DNA of 64,000 nucleotides, from assembly GCF_011170065.1 (NCBI RefSeq), contig NZ_BLLH01000001.1, forward strand, positions 1 to 64,000, in the 5' to 3' direction. This document shows positions 7,862 to 21,656 of the stretch, piece by piece; the first letter of the stretch is position 1; each line of letters opens with the position of its first letter. The notes below the pieces were generated by a model. It was not told where the DNA came from, did not search any database, and was given only the letters and a program-made list of their open reading frames with translations. The translations under genes were made by a program, and so were the position numbers. This DNA comes from Pseudolactococcus insecticola (GTDB lineage Bacteria; Bacillota; Bacilli; Lactobacillales; Streptococcaceae).

Positions 7862-9034
7862 ATGCAAAACATAACAGAAATGCCATTTACAGTTAAATAT
7901 ATTATCATACTCCTTGTGACAGCCATTATTGCTTTGATTTTGACGCCAATCATGGTGGTTGTTTCACGAAAAATAGGTGCGGTGGATAATCCAAATGCGC
8001 GCCGCATTAACACAAAACCGATGCCATCAGCAGGTGGTGTTGCGATTTTTGTTGCGTTTTCAGTGATTACGCTATTTGTCTTGCCACGATTTGTCGGTTT
8101 AGCCAATAGCAAACTTGTCGATGCGACTTATTTTCGCTATATCTGGCCTTTTGTTTTAGGTGGTGGAATCGTTGCGCTAACAGGATTCATTGACGATATT
8201 GTCGAGTTGGGTGCTAAAGCAAAGCTTTTCGGGCAGATTTTAGGCGCCTGTGTCATCTGGTTTTTCACCCATAGTCATTTAGATAATTTCAAAGTCCCGT
8301 TTGGTGGGCCACTCCTTGAATTTCCGACATGGTTGTCGTTTTTGGCGACGATTTTCTGGATTCTTGCCATCACAAATGCTGTGAATTTGATTGACGGCTT
8401 GGACGGTCTTGCTAGTGGGGTGTCAATCATTAGCCTGACTACTATGGGGCTCGTTGCTTATTTCTTTTTAAAGACGCCAAATGTTTATCTGCCGATTACG
8501 ATTTTCGTGCTTGTCTTTGCGATTGCTGGCTTCTTTCCTTTTAATTTCAATCCTGCTTTGATTTATTTGGGGGATACGGGTGCTTTATTTTTAGGCTTTA
8601 TGATTGCTGTTTTGTCTTTGCAAGGCTTGAAAAATGCGACAGCTGTTGCAGTCCTGACACCGATGATTATCCTAGGTGTGCCATTGACAGATACGGTGGT
8701 TGCGATGATTCGCCGCAAGCTCAATGGTGGTAGCATGGTTCAGGCTGATAAAATGCACTTGCATCACAGACTCTTAAACCTTGGCTTGACGCAGCATGCC
8801 GCAGTTCTCGTGATTTACGGCATTGCAAGTATCTTTTCGTTTGTGGCGTTGATTTTGAACGTGTCATCGCGTTGGGGCGGTACTTTCTTGATTTTCTTTA
8901 GCCTGATTGGTTTGGAAGTTCTGATTGAGCTGATTGGTGTTTTGGGAGAAGATCGGACACCGCTCTTAAATTTGGTTAAATTAGTCGGAAATGCGGAATA
9001 CAGGCAGGAAGTTAAGAAAAAAAACAAAAAGTAG
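7862..9034 (+). CDS. tagO: Undecaprenyl-phosphate N-acetylglucosaminyl 1-phosphate transferase (TagO/WecA/MraY family)
   Basis: Transfers GlcNAc-1-P (or a related sugar-phosphate) to undecaprenyl phosphate, the first membrane step of wall polysaccharide or teichoic-acid synthesis. 390 residues with about ten or eleven membrane segments. Family motifs: RRINTKPMPSAGG near residue 40, ALTGFIDD, TNAVNLIDGLDGLASG, GDTGALFLGFMI, and the cytoplasmic histidine motif ADKMHLHHRLLNLG. A second in-frame ATG at 7880 is possible. No Shine–Dalgarno precedes either ATG. Monocistronic, with a strong terminator after it. Confidence 0.9.
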   Translation: MQNITEMPFTVKYIIILLVTAIIALILTPIMVVVSRKIGAVDNPNARRINTKPMPSAGGVAIFVAFSVITLFVLPRFVGLANSKLVDATYFRYIWPFVLGGGIVALTGFIDDIVELGAKAKLFGQILGACVIWFFTHSHLDNFKVPFGGPLLEFPTWLSFLATIFWILAITNAVNLIDGLDGLASGVSIISLTTMGLVAYFFLKTPNVYLPITIFVLVFAIAGFFPFNFNPALIYLGDTGALFLGFMIAVLSLQGLKNATAVAVLTPMIILGVPLTDTVVAMIRRKLNGGSMVQADKMHLHHRLLNLGLTQHAAVLVIYGIASIFSFVALILNVSSRWGGTFLIFFSLIGLEVLIELIGVLGEDRTPLLNLVKLVGNAEYRQEVKKKNKK

Positions 9035-9041
9035 TAAATTT

Positions 9042-9075
9042 TCAGACAGAATAATTTTTTTCTGTCTGATTTTTT
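9042..9075 (+). terminator. Terminator of tagO
   Basis: TCAGACAGA (9042–9050) and TCTGTCTGA (9061–9069) form a perfect 9-bp stem followed by six T. Confidence 0.85.
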
Positions 9076-9098
9076 GTTAAAATAGGGAAGAATAGATA

Positions 9099-9107
9099 TG
9101 CTATACT
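9099..9107 (+). promoter_or_regulatory. suf operon extended -10 promoter
   Basis: TGCTATACT at 9099–9107, 20 nt before the sufC start, with GGAGGAG ribosome site in between. Confidence 0.55.
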
Positions 9108-9126
9108 TAATTATTGGAGGAGAACT

Positions 9127-9897
9127 ATGTCTACATTAGAGATTAAAGATTTATACGTACGTGTTGAGGAGAAAGAAATCCTCAAAGGTGTAAATTTGAC
9201 CATAAATACTAACGAAATTCACGCAATCATGGGGCCAAATGGGACAGGGAAATCAACTTTGTCTGCTGCCATCATGGGCAATCCGAACTTTGAAGTCACG
9301 GGAGGAGAAATCCTACTTGACGGTGAAAATATCTTGGACTTGGCTGTTGATGAGCGTGCACGTCTTGGTCTTTTTTTGGCCATGCAATATCCAAGTGAAA
9401 TCGCAGGCATTACCAATGCTGAATTCATGCGTGCAGCTATGAATGCTGGACGCGAAGAAGATGACAAAATTGGTGTCATGGATTTCCTCAAAAAATTGGA
9501 CGAAAAAATGGACTTGCTCAACATGAACGAGGACATGGCGGAACGTTATCTCAACGAAGGCTTTTCAGGTGGTGAGAAAAAACGCAATGAAATCCTACAA
9601 TTGCTCATGTTAGAGCCCAAATTTGCCATTTTGGATGAAATCGACTCAGGCCTTGATATTGATGCGCTTAAAGTTGTTTCTAAGGGTGTTAATGCCATGC
9701 GTGGCGACAAGTTTGGCGCTTTAATCATCACGCATTACCAACGCTTGCTTAACTACATCACGCCTGACGTGGTGCACGTGATGATGGAGGGCCGTGTCGT
9801 GATGACAGGCGGGGCTGAGCTTGCTGCACGCCTTGAGAGCGAAGGCTACCATGGTATCGCAAAAGAACTTGGTATTGACTACAAAGAAGAAGCTTGA
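9127..9897 (+). CDS. sufC: Fe–S cluster assembly ATPase SufC
   Basis: ATPase subunit of the SufBCD scaffold that assembles and transfers Fe–S clusters. 256 residues. Walker A GPNGTGKST, SufC-type ABC signature FSGGEKKRNEILQ, Walker B FAILDEIDSGLDIDAL, and H-loop ITHYQRLL. The strong GGAGGAG ribosome site 6 nt upstream fixes the start. First gene of the operon sufC-D-S-U-tgt-B. Confidence 0.96.
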   Translation: MSTLEIKDLYVRVEEKEILKGVNLTINTNEIHAIMGPNGTGKSTLSAAIMGNPNFEVTGGEILLDGENILDLAVDERARLGLFLAMQYPSEIAGITNAEFMRAAMNAGREEDDKIGVMDFLKKLDEKMDLLNMNEDMAERYLNEGFSGGEKKRNEILQLLMLEPKFAILDEIDSGLDIDALKVVSKGVNAMRGDKFGALIITHYQRLLNYITPDVVHVMMEGRVVMTGGAELAARLESEGYHGIAKELGIDYKEEA

Positions 9898-9910
9898 GAA
9901 GGGGTCTAAT

Positions 9911-14167
<4,257 letters not shown>

Positions 14168-14185
14168 TACGAAAGGTAGTAACAT

Positions 14186-15607
14186 ATGGCAGAAGATACT
14201 ATTATTAAACCCAACATCGAATCAGTAGATTTGGGTGATTATCAATTTGGCTTTCACGATGATGTGACACCGGTTTACTCAACGGGTCGTGGTCTGACAG
14301 AAGCCGTTGTACGCGAGATTTCAGCAGCTAAAGATGAACCACAGTGGATGCTCGATTTTAGGCTCAAATCACTTGAGGCCTATCATAAGATTGATCTTCC
14401 AGACTGGGGCCCTGACTTGTCAGAAGTCAATTTTGATGACATCATTTACTATCAAAAACCGTCAGATAAACCTGCACGCTCATGGGATGATGTGCCTGAA
14501 AAAATCAAAGAAACATTTGAACGTATTGGGATTCCTGAGGCAGAGCGTGCTTATCTTGCGGGTGCATCAGCGCAGTACGAGTCAGAAGTGGTCTATCACA
14601 ATATGAAAGACGAGTTCACAAAACTTGGCATCGTCTTTACAGATACAGACTCAGCGTTGAAAGAATATCCCGAGATTTTTAAGAAATATTTTTCAAAACT
14701 TGTGCCGCCTACTGATAATAAACTTGCTGCGCTAAACTCAGCTGTTTGGTCAGGTGGAACCTTTATCTACGTGCCAAAAGGCGTCAAAGTTGATATTCCG
14801 CTGCAGACTTATTTCCGGATTAACAATGAAAATACAGGTCAGTTTGAGCGGACTTTGATCGTCGTTGACGAAGGCGCGAGTGTGCACTATGTTGAAGGTT
14901 GTACGGCGCCGACTTATAATAGTAACTCGCTTCATGCGGCTGTTGTTGAGATTTTTGCGCTTGAAGGTGCTTACGTGCGTTACTCAACCATTCAAAACTG
15001 GTCTGACAACGTTTATAACCTTGTGACAAAACGTGCGCGTGCACTTGACAATGCCACAGTTGAGTGGATTGATGGTAACTTAGGTGCTGCCATTACCATG
15101 AAATATCCAGCAGTTTATCTGGACGGGCCTGGTGCGCGTGGGACAATGTTGTCCATCGCCTTTGCCAACCGCTCTCAAATCCAAGATACTGGGGCAAAAA
15201 TGATCCACAATGCGCCAAATACATCCAGCTCAATTGTGTCTAAGTCCATTGCCAAAGGTGGCGGGGAAGTGAACTATCGTGGGCAAGTGACCTTTAATCC
15301 CGCAAGTAAAAAATCAGTCAGCCACATCGAGTGTGACACGATTATCATGGATGACCTGTCAAAATCTGACACGATTCCGTTCAACGAAATCCATAATTCA
15401 CAAGTGGCGCTGGAACATGAAGCTAAGGTGTCGAAAATCTCAGAAGAGCAACTTTACTATCTGATGAGCCGCGGTCTGAGTGAGTCAGAAGCGACAGAAA
15501 TGATCGTCATGGGATTTGTAGAGCCCTTCACAAAAGAACTCCCAATGGAATACGCAGTCGAGCTCAACCGCTTGATCAGCTATGAAATGGAAGGCTCTGT
15601 CGGGTAA
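14186..15607 (+). CDS. sufB: Fe–S cluster assembly protein SufB
   Basis: 473-residue scaffold subunit where nascent clusters assemble. SufB landmarks: [19 protein letters not shown], and the C-terminal β-helix [25 protein letters not shown] … [17 protein letters not shown]. Ribosome site GAAAGGTAG before ATG 14186. Last gene of the operon. Confidence 0.96.
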   Translation: MAEDTIIKPNIESVDLGDYQFGFHDDVTPVYSTGRGLTEAVVREISAAKDEPQWMLDFRLKSLEAYHKIDLPDWGPDLSEVNFDDIIYYQKPSDKPARSWDDVPEKIKETFERIGIPEAERAYLAGASAQYESEVVYHNMKDEFTKLGIVFTDTDSALKEYPEIFKKYFSKLVPPTDNKLAALNSAVWSGGTFIYVPKGVKVDIPLQTYFRINNENTGQFERTLIVVDEGASVHYVEGCTAPTYNSNSLHAAVVEIFALEGAYVRYSTIQNWSDNVYNLVTKRARALDNATVEWIDGNLGAAITMKYPAVYLDGPGARGTMLSIAFANRSQIQDTGAKMIHNAPNTSSSIVSKSIAKGGGEVNYRGQVTFNPASKKSVSHIECDTIIMDDLSKSDTIPFNEIHNSQVALEHEAKVSKISEEQLYYLMSRGLSESEATEMIVMGFVEPFTKELPMEYAVELNRLISYEMEGSVG

Positions 15608-15611
15608 ACAC

Positions 15612-15646
15612 AAAAAAGCCTGTCATCTCAAATGACAAGCTTTTTT
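15612..15646. terminator. Bidirectional terminator between sufB and ypsA
   Basis: An A-run and AGCCTGTCAT pair with ATGACAAGCT and a T-run around a CTCAA loop; it serves sufB (+) and ypsA (-). Confidence 0.8.
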
Positions 15647-15659
15647 GCTATCAGATTTT

Positions 15660-16193
15660 TCAAAACTCATCTTCATTCATCTCATCTGCAATCTCCTGTA
15701 AGTCGTCAAATCGTAGGAAAGTCACGGGAAAGTTTTCCGTCTGTTTGAAGCTTTCAACGGCGTATTTGAGTTTGGTTTCATTTTCTTCATCGTAAAAAAT
15801 ATAGGCGCCATTTGCATTGCTAATCAAAAAATCATTGTAAATGCGAAATTGGCCGGGATTTTCGTAGGCATCATAGGCATACTGAACAAAATCAACAGTT
15901 TTAAAAAGCCCTAACTTTTCCTGATTGGCCTCGTTCCAGTTCTGACCGTGCGTTTTGAACGGGAGAATGCTCGCAAGTTGAAAACCGTAGTCAGCTTTCA
16001 TGTCAAGTGCGACTTGCAATACCCAATATTCAAATCCCAGGTTTCCCCCGAGAATCAGCCATTCGAGCCCGTCAGAAGCAAAACGCTCTAACTGCTTACG
16101 AATGGCTTTTTTGATCACTGTCAGCTTGACATCCTTTTCATCAAAAATCCCAAGATCAAAGGCGCCGTAGCCCATAATGAGCAATGTTTTCAT
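15660..16193 (-). CDS. YpsA-family protein (DUF1273, SLOG fold)
   Basis: 177-residue protein with the Rossmann-like SLOG start MKTLLIMGYGAFDLGIF, the glycine-rich LILGGNLGFEYW and a WNEANQEKL motif, typical of DUF1273/YpsA (GpsB-linked division regulator in B. subtilis and Staphylococcus). The ligand is not established. Divergent from recU, as in many lactic acid bacteria. Confidence 0.88.
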   Translation of the reverse strand: MKTLLIMGYGAFDLGIFDEKDVKLTVIKKAIRKQLERFASDGLEWLILGGNLGFEYWVLQVALDMKADYGFQLASILPFKTHGQNWNEANQEKLGLFKTVDFVQYAYDAYENPGQFRIYNDFLISNANGAYIFYDEENETKLKYAVESFKQTENFPVTFLRFDDLQEIADEMNEDEF

Positions 16194-16220
16194 ATTGTAA
16201 TGTTTTCCCGTTCTAAACTA

Positions 16221-16229
16221 TGATATAAT
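16221..16229 (+). promoter_or_regulatory. recU–pbp1A extended -10 promoter
   Basis: TGATATAAT at 16221–16229, about 50 nt before recU. Confidence 0.55.
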
Positions 16230-16280
16230 AATTATAACTGTATTTTGAAAAATGTCAAAATCTGGGAAGGAGCACGGGAA

Positions 16281-16898
16281 ATGGTCAATTATCCAAGCGG
16301 TAGCGTTGCTACGCAAACGAAAAAAGTTGTCAAACGTTCTAAAATGGTAACTTTCGGCAAACGTGGTATGAATTTTGAAGCTGAAATCAATGCGACAAAC
16401 GATTATTATCTGACGCATGGTATTGCTGTTGTCCATAAAAAACCGACACCCATCCAGATTGTCAAAGTTGACTATCCCAAGCGCAGTCGGGCAAAGATCA
16501 CCGAAGCTTATTTCCGTCAGGCGTCGACAACAGATTATTCAGGCGTTTATCAGGGACATTATCTTGATTTTGAAGCCAAGGAAACGCAAAATAAAACAAG
16601 TTTTCCGTTAAAAAATTTCCACGAGCATCAAATTAATCATATGTCAAACGTTCTGAGTCAGAACGGCCTAGCCTTTGTATTGCTGCATTTTTCTGCGCTA
16701 GCACGAACATTTTTGTTAAAAGCTAGCGATCTGATTCCTTTTTATCAAAAAAATGACGGTCAGAAGTCCATTTCTCTTGCTTTTATCGAAAAACAAGGCT
16801 ATGAAATCTCGACCAATAAATTACCTAGCATTCCGTACATTGATAGCATTCAAAAAATTTTAGGGGGTGAGTCTCATTTCAAAGCAACGCAAAACTAA
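16281..16898 (+). CDS. recU: Holliday junction resolvase RecU
   Basis: Cuts Holliday junctions during recombinational repair and chromosome segregation. 205 residues. Conserved N-terminus ([19 protein letters not shown]), nuclease core [30 protein letters not shown] with catalytic Asp, Glu and Lys, and C-terminal IPYIDSI. Start at ATG 16281 follows AAGGAG with a 9-nt gap; an in-frame ATG at 16245 has no ribosome site. It overlaps pbp1A, the usual Firmicutes pairing. Confidence 0.94.
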   Translation: MVNYPSGSVATQTKKVVKRSKMVTFGKRGMNFEAEINATNDYYLTHGIAVVHKKPTPIQIVKVDYPKRSRAKITEAYFRQASTTDYSGVYQGHYLDFEAKETQNKTSFPLKNFHEHQINHMSNVLSQNGLAFVLLHFSALARTFLLKASDLIPFYQKNDGQKSISLAFIEKQGYEISTNKLPSIPYIDSIQKILGGESHFKATQN

Positions 16899-18879
16899 AA
16901 ATAAAGGTAGACTACGTGCCATCCGCGTGGTCAAATGGCTGCTCATCACACTATTCACCGCAATTATTCTAGCATTTGCAGCTGGCGTGGCGCTTTTTGT
17001 TTACTACGCAAAAGATGCACCAAAACTTGAAGAATCTAAGCTTCAGTCAAAACCGTCGTCAGTCATCTATGATAAGGATGGCAATGTCCTAGCTGACCTG
17101 GGCATTGAAAAACGTGAGCTTGCAGCAACAAAAGATATCCCGCTTGAACTTGTAAACGCTGTGACCTCTATCGAGGATCACCGCTTCTTCAAGCACCGTG
17201 GTGTCGATCCGCTGCGAATCATTTCATCTGTTATTCATAACACGCAAAACGATACCACACAAGGTGGGTCAACGCTGACACAGCAACTGATCAAGCTGTC
17301 GTTCTTCTCGACCAAGGCGTCAGACGCGACAATCAAGCGGAAAGCCCAAGAGGCATGGATGGCGGTCAACCTCGAGCGTCAAAACACCAAAGAAGAGATC
17401 ATCACCTATTATATTAACAAAACCTATTTGGGAAATGGTTACTATGGCATGCTGACTGCGGCTAAAAACTATTTTGGAAAAGATCTCAAATCTCTGGATT
17501 TAGCACAAATCGCCCTCCTTGCGGGGATGCCACAGGCCCCGAACTCGTATGATCCTTACGCACACCCTGAGGCTGCCAAAGCGCGTCGCGACATGGTGTT
17601 GCGTGCCATGTATAAGTATGAGAAAATTACCAAGACGCAAATGAATGAGGCACTTGCAAAACCGATCACAGACGGCTTGAAACCACAAACGGTTAGTAAA
17701 GCCATACCAAGCTATCTGGATAACTACATCAAGCAGGTCGTCGAAGAAGTGCAAGATAAAACGGGACTTGATGTCGATAAAGCTGGCTTGAAAATTTATA
17801 CACCGCTTGACAATGCTGCACAACAAAAACTTTGGGATATTTTTAATACCGATCAGTATGTGAATTTCCCAGATGACCTGTTCCAAGTCGCTTCAACCAT
17901 TGTTGATGTGAATTCAGGTGCAGTCATTGCGCAGCTTGGAGGGCGTAAGCAGCCAACAGACGTGACCTTTGGGATCAACCAAGCCGTTCAGACAAATCGT
18001 GACTGGGGCTCAACCATGAAACCCATTACGGACTATGGGCCTGCCTATGAGTATGGTGTCTACCATTCGACAGGGGACATCATCTCAGATAGCTGGTACC
18101 TCTATCCTGGTACGGATACGCCAGTCTATGACTGGGATAAACAATACCAAGGCAATATCACAGTCAGAAAAGCAATTTGGGGTTCGCGGAACATTCCAGC
18201 GGTCAAAACGCTTGCTGCAGTGGGACTTGATAAGGCAAAAGGCTTTTTATCAGGTTTAGGAATTAACTATCCACAGCTTGAGTACGCCAATGCCATTTCA
18301 AGTAACACATCACAAACTGGTAATCAATGGGGCGCAAGCACAGAGAAAATGGCTGCAGCTTACGCAGCATTTAGCTCGGGAGGCATTTATACCAAACCCT
18401 ACTATGTCAATAAAATCGTTGATTCTGATGGCAAAGAGACAGATTTGAAACCAACTAAAACTCGAGCGATGAAAGCAACAACAGCCTATGTCATCACTGA
18501 TATGCTAAAAGGGGTTATCACAAATGGGACGATGACAAATGGTTATATTCCAGGACTTAATCAAGCGGGTAAAACCGGAACGTCGAACTACTCGGATAGT
18601 GAGTACGATCAGGCCATGGCTAATCTTGATGGCTACTATGATGGTAGTTCACTTGCACCAGATGAAAACTTTGTGGGATATACGCCGAAGTATTCGATGG
18701 CAGTCTGGTCAGGATATAGTAACCGGATGACACCAGTTTGGGGCTCAAAACTTTATTTGGCGCTTGATGTTTACCGTGAAATGATGACCTACCTAGCTTC
18801 AACGACTAATAATCCGGATTGGACCATGCCTGATGGCGTCACACGCGGCTACAACAATGAACTCAACGTTACAAACTAA
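16867..18879 (+). CDS. pbp1A: Bifunctional penicillin-binding protein 1A
   Basis: Class A PBP with glycosyltransferase and transpeptidase activities. Up to 670 residues: short cytoplasmic basic tail, one membrane anchor ([17 protein letters not shown]), GT51 domain ([34 protein letters not shown]), then transpeptidase with SxxK (STMKP), SSN and KTG (GKTGTSNYS). The coordinate given is the first frame start, GTG 16867. That GTG, however, lies inside AGGGGGTGA (16862–16870), an excellent Shine–Dalgarno. The next codon at proper spacing (8 nt) is ATT 16876, giving a PBP-like N-terminus beginning with M-S-K-Q-R. Cell-wall gene co-transcribed with recU. Confidence 0.93.
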   Translation: MSLISKQRKTKNKGRLRAIRVVKWLLITLFTAIILAFAAGVALFVYYAKDAPKLEESKLQSKPSSVIYDKDGNVLADLGIEKRELAATKDIPLELVNAVTSIEDHRFFKHRGVDPLRIISSVIHNTQNDTTQGGSTLTQQLIKLSFFSTKASDATIKRKAQEAWMAVNLERQNTKEEIITYYINKTYLGNGYYGMLTAAKNYFGKDLKSLDLAQIALLAGMPQAPNSYDPYAHPEAAKARRDMVLRAMYKYEKITKTQMNEALAKPITDGLKPQTVSKAIPSYLDNYIKQVVEEVQDKTGLDVDKAGLKIYTPLDNAAQQKLWDIFNTDQYVNFPDDLFQVASTIVDVNSGAVIAQLGGRKQPTDVTFGINQAVQTNRDWGSTMKPITDYGPAYEYGVYHSTGDIISDSWYLYPGTDTPVYDWDKQYQGNITVRKAIWGSRNIPAVKTLAAVGLDKAKGFLSGLGINYPQLEYANAISSNTSQTGNQWGASTEKMAAAYAAFSSGGIYTKPYYVNKIVDSDGKETDLKPTKTRAMKATTAYVITDMLKGVITNGTMTNGYIPGLNQAGKTGTSNYSDSEYDQAMANLDGYYDGSSLAPDENFVGYTPKYSMAVWSGYSNRMTPVWGSKLYLALDVYREMMTYLASTTNNPDWTMPDGVTRGYNNELNVTN

Positions 18880-18880
18880 A

Positions 18881-18914
18881 CTGTCAATTTAATGATGTGA
18901 TTTTAACTTGACAG
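18881..18914 (+). terminator. Inverted repeat after pbp1A, possible weak terminator
   Basis: CTGTCAA (18881–18887) and TTGACAG (18908–18914) with a 20-nt loop, followed by CTTTAT. The right arm contains the -35 of the tRNA-Cys promoter. Termination strength is uncertain. Confidence 0.45.
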
Positions 18915-18936
18915 CTTTATCATTCTATTATATAAT
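18908..18936 (+). promoter_or_regulatory. Consensus promoter of tRNA-Cys
   Basis: TTGACA (18908–18913), 17-bp spacer, TATAAT (18931–18936): a perfect sigma-A promoter 12 bp before the tRNA. Confidence 0.85.
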
Positions 18937-18947
18937 GGAATGGTTGT

Positions 18948-19018
<71 letters not shown>

Positions 19019-19021
19019 TAT

Positions 19022-19063
19022 TATATTTCAAGCGAAAAACGTTCGTTAGAGCGTTTTTTTTTG
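19022..19063 (+). repeat. Left copy of a 40-bp terminator-like direct repeat (attL-like)
   Basis: TATATTTCAAGCGAAAA then ACGTTCGTTAGAGCG and a run of T. It matches 22848–22887 except for one A/G change and two extra T. The AAAACG/CGTTTT hairpin plus T-run is the natural terminator of tRNA-Cys. Duplication of it brackets the phage remnant. Confidence 0.85.
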
Positions 19064-19133
19064 CTAACTAGCTAATCACACAAAATCACATAGAATAATA
19101 GTTAAGTACGCAAACGCCGACGGCGTAGTCGAT

Positions 19134-21011
19134 ATGATCACAGCCAAGCAACAAATGCGAGGCGTCGAGCTTGACACATGGAAACAGTCGCTCAAAGAGT
19201 GGGAGGACATGGCAAATGACCCCAAGTTCAAGCGACTGCAAGACAAGGAATACTCCAAAAGCCGTGTCAGTCGCTTAGAGGCGCTCAAGTCGCAAGTGGC
19301 GATGACGATGGCAAGTTATGCTGCCGATGAGACGTCTGAGTTTGAGCAGTCGCTCATGGATAGCTACACGGATACCTACTACCGCACGATCTACGAATCG
19401 CAAAACCAGACAGGGGTAACTGCGAACTTTGCAAGGCTAAACGACAAGGGGCTGCGTGAGGTCATATCAAAGCCATGGCAAGGGTCAAACTTTTCCAAGC
19501 GCTTATGGGGTACTTACACCAAAGAACTGCCACAAATGCTAACTGAGAGTCTCACACGTGGTATTGCGCTAGGTTATGGCGTGGACAGGCTAGTCAAGCA
19601 AGCACGAGTGATTGGCAATAACTTCACTGCTTATCAACTTCACAGACTTTTCAACACGGAGCTTGCTCACACGACAGAGCAGGCGACGCTTTCAGGTTAC
19701 AAAGAAAGCCGAGTAGCGCAATACGTGCTGATTTCAACGCTAGAAAGCCATACTTGTGAGCGCTGCGCTGACTTGGATAACGGCAAGCCGATAGACATCG
19801 ACAAGGCAACAACTGGCGTGAACTATCCGCCGTTACATCCAAACTGCCGCTGCACGACGGGTGCTTATATCGCCGAGCTGGAAGATGATGATGTTGACTG
19901 GGATGCCTATCAGCCTAAGTCGTTTGATGAGTGGGCTGATGAGGTTGAGTTATTTGATAAGCATGATGAATTTGTGAAGCCAGAAGCGTTGGACAAGTGG
20001 AAGCTTGCCAAATCCAAAGAAAAATACTATAATTTAAATGGGAAAGCTCGTAAGCGTGCGGACGAACGATTGGCTAGGATAGGAGACATTAAGAATCTTA
20101 GTCTAACCACCGAAGAAAAAGCCGACTTATATACTATGTTAGGCGCTACAGAAAAAACTGTAAAGCAATGGGCAGAAAATTTCAAGGCGCTTAACAAAGA
20201 AGATATTTTTTATTACTTTGGAATTGCGAAAGCCCCAACCTCGAAACAGTTGTTTAAGAGTATTGACATCACAACGGCAACGCCAGATGATATTATCAAA
20301 CTTGGGCAATCAGTAAACAATGAAAATAAAATCTCAGAGAAAATCGGGAAAAAAGAAGCATTGAAAGCTGTTTTTTCTAAATATCGACCTATGGGCGGTA
20401 AAGTACCAGCTGAGAATTGGTTCAAAGGTTCAAGCGTAGATATAAAAAAACGTCTAAATAATGCTTTCTCGTACTATCCAAAAGAATGGGCAGCTTTACC
20501 ACAAAAAAATGATAAAAAATTATTTGCTGGCAAACATGCGGAACGTGGATTTTTTGCTCATGAGATAACAGACGCAAAACTTATGTATTACCGCAAAGGT
20601 GCAAGGCCAGGTGACGGTGTAGAAATTTATACTACAGGTCTGAGAGCTACAACTGAATTTCATGAAATAGGGCACATGGTAGAGTATTTCAACAAAGACG
20701 CATTACGCCTTTCCAAGGAATTTTTACGCAAACGTACAGTCGGGGAAACTCCTGAGAAACTAAAAGATATTTTAAAAGATCGTAGATATAAGGATTCCGA
20801 AACAACACTCAAAGATAACTTCATAAGTCCGTACATTGGTAAGAATTATCCTGACGCCAGCGAAGTTTTAAGCATGGGGTTAGAAAGCAGATTCGAACCA
20901 GGCGATGGTCACTTACACTCTGTAGACAAAAATATGGTTAAAAAGAAAAGAACAATATTGGAAGATGAAGAGTACTTGAATTTTATTATTGGATTGATAT
21001 TGAAAGGATGA
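19134..21011 (+). CDS. MuF/SPP1 gp7-like minor head protein with a HEIGH metallopeptidase-like C-terminus
   Basis: 625 residues from the first ATG. Residues ~1–250 are the phage minor head (Mu gpF-like) domain with its signature Cys208-x2-Cys211 … His235-PNCRC. Residues ~290–625 are a separate module with a lower-GC feel, containing HEIGH (His510–His514) and a downstream SEVLSMGLE (Glu577) that could be a third zinc ligand. Fusion of MuF to variable C-terminal effectors is the known architecture of phage-encoded MuF polymorphic toxins. The open frame continues upstream without a start codon to 19068, next to the left repeat, so the true 5' end has probably been lost. The next small gene overlaps by 4 bp. 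The enzymatic function of the tail is inferred from motifs only. Confidence 0.8.
   Translation: MITAKQQMRGVELDTWKQSLKEWEDMANDPKFKRLQDKEYSKSRVSRLEALKSQVAMTMASYAADETSEFEQSLMDSYTDTYYRTIYESQNQTGVTANFARLNDKGLREVISKPWQGSNFSKRLWGTYTKELPQMLTESLTRGIALGYGVDRLVKQARVIGNNFTAYQLHRLFNTELAHTTEQATLSGYKESRVAQYVLISTLESHTCERCADLDNGKPIDIDKATTGVNYPPLHPNCRCTTGAYIAELEDDDVDWDAYQPKSFDEWADEVELFDKHDEFVKPEALDKWKLAKSKEKYYNLNGKARKRADERLARIGDIKNLSLTTEEKADLYTMLGATEKTVKQWAENFKALNKEDIFYYFGIAKAPTSKQLFKSIDITTATPDDIIKLGQSVNNENKISEKIGKKEALKAVFSKYRPMGGKVPAENWFKGSSVDIKKRLNNAFSYYPKEWAALPQKNDKKLFAGKHAERGFFAHEITDAKLMYYRKGARPGDGVEIYTTGLRATTEFHEIGHMVEYFNKDALRLSKEFLRKRTVGETPEKLKDILKDRRYKDSETTLKDNFISPYIGKNYPDASEVLSMGLESRFEPGDGHLHSVDKNMVKKKRTILEDEEYLNFIIGLILKG
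20863..20894 (+). repeat. First copy of 32-bp coding repeat in the MuF tail
   Basis: Encodes V-L-S-M-G-L-E-S-R-F of the MuF C-terminus. It recurs at 21621–21652 with one mismatch in 32. Confidence 0.85.
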
Positions 21012-21262
21012 TGAATCGGATGAAACTACGGAAGCAAGAACCAAGAATAACTAAAGCAACGGAAGAATATAGTAGACTTTGCGAGGAATATGAAGAAATG
21101 ACTGGTGATAGTTTGGCTGAGAGGTTTTTCTTCGACCCACTAAACATCGAAGATTATCCAGAAGAACTTGAAAGAGCTGTACAAAATCTAAAAGACGTTT
21201 TAGCAGGGAAAAAGTTGATAGACGACGTATCAACTGAGGTTAGCCCGTTAATGATTTTTTAA
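21008..21262 (+). CDS. Small acidic protein, candidate partner of the MuF tail
   Basis: 84 residues, unrecognised. Charged and helical-looking (EEYSRLCEEYEEMTGD, EELERAVQNLKDVLAG). Its ATG overlaps the MuF stop (ATGATGA), so it is translationally coupled to it, the position where immunity genes of polymorphic toxins sit. ATG 21008, 21011 or 21020 could be used. Immunity function is inference from position. Confidence 0.6.
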   Translation: MMNRMKLRKQEPRITKATEEYSRLCEEYEEMTGDSLAERFFFDPLNIEDYPEELERAVQNLKDVLAGKKLIDDVSTEVSPLMIF

Positions 21263-21267
21263 TATCA

Positions 21268-21299
21268 AAATCACCCGCTTTTTCAAAAACGGGTGATTT
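21268..21299 (+). terminator. Inverted repeat after the small acidic gene
   Basis: AAATCACCCG and CGGGTGATTT form a perfect 10-bp stem with a 12-nt loop; the following T-run is weak. Confidence 0.6.
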
Positions 21300-21374
21300 A
21301 CTTGATAAAGGTCAAAAGTTCAAGAAAATATCTATAGACGAAATTAACAAAACTGCAATTCTGGAGGTGATTTT

Positions 21375-21629
21375 ATGAGGCAAAGTTTACAAAGACGTTG
21401 GGAAATGGATGCTGAAATGTATGAACTTGACATGGACGATCCAGATAGTGTTGCTAGATATTTAGGTTTTGAAAATGAAGCAGACCAAAAAGCTTATGAT
21501 GATTTTGAAGAAAAAGAGTTCTGGGTAAGACTTCCGAATGGCAAGAAAACATTCAATCCAGCGTATGGGAATATTAGTCCAGTAAAAGCTTGGAAACAAT
21601 ATAAAAAAGAGCATAATTTAAAGTTTTAA
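21375..21629 (+). CDS. Hypothetical small phage-remnant protein
   Basis: 84 residues, acidic N-terminal half (AEMYELDMDDPDS) and basic end (KAWKQYKKEHNLKF). Unrecognised. A very good ribosome site (GGAGGTGA) lies before ATG 21375, so it is probably translated. Its last two codons and stop run into the second copy of the 32-bp repeat. It may be another immunity-like or cargo gene. Confidence 0.6.
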   Translation: MRQSLQRRWEMDAEMYELDMDDPDSVARYLGFENEADQKAYDDFEEKEFWVRLPNGKKTFNPAYGNISPVKAWKQYKKEHNLKF

Positions 21630-21652
21630 GCATGGGGTTAGAAAGTAGATTC
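21621..21652 (+). repeat. Second copy of the 32-bp repeat: orphan MuF tail
   Basis: 31 of 32 bases match 20863–20894. Read in the same frame it gives V-L-S-M-G-L-E-S-R-F and then Y-Y-D-stop (21653–21664), a leftover end of an alternative MuF tail with no start of its own. The next gene begins inside this tail. Confidence 0.85.
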
Positions 21653-21656
21653 TACT

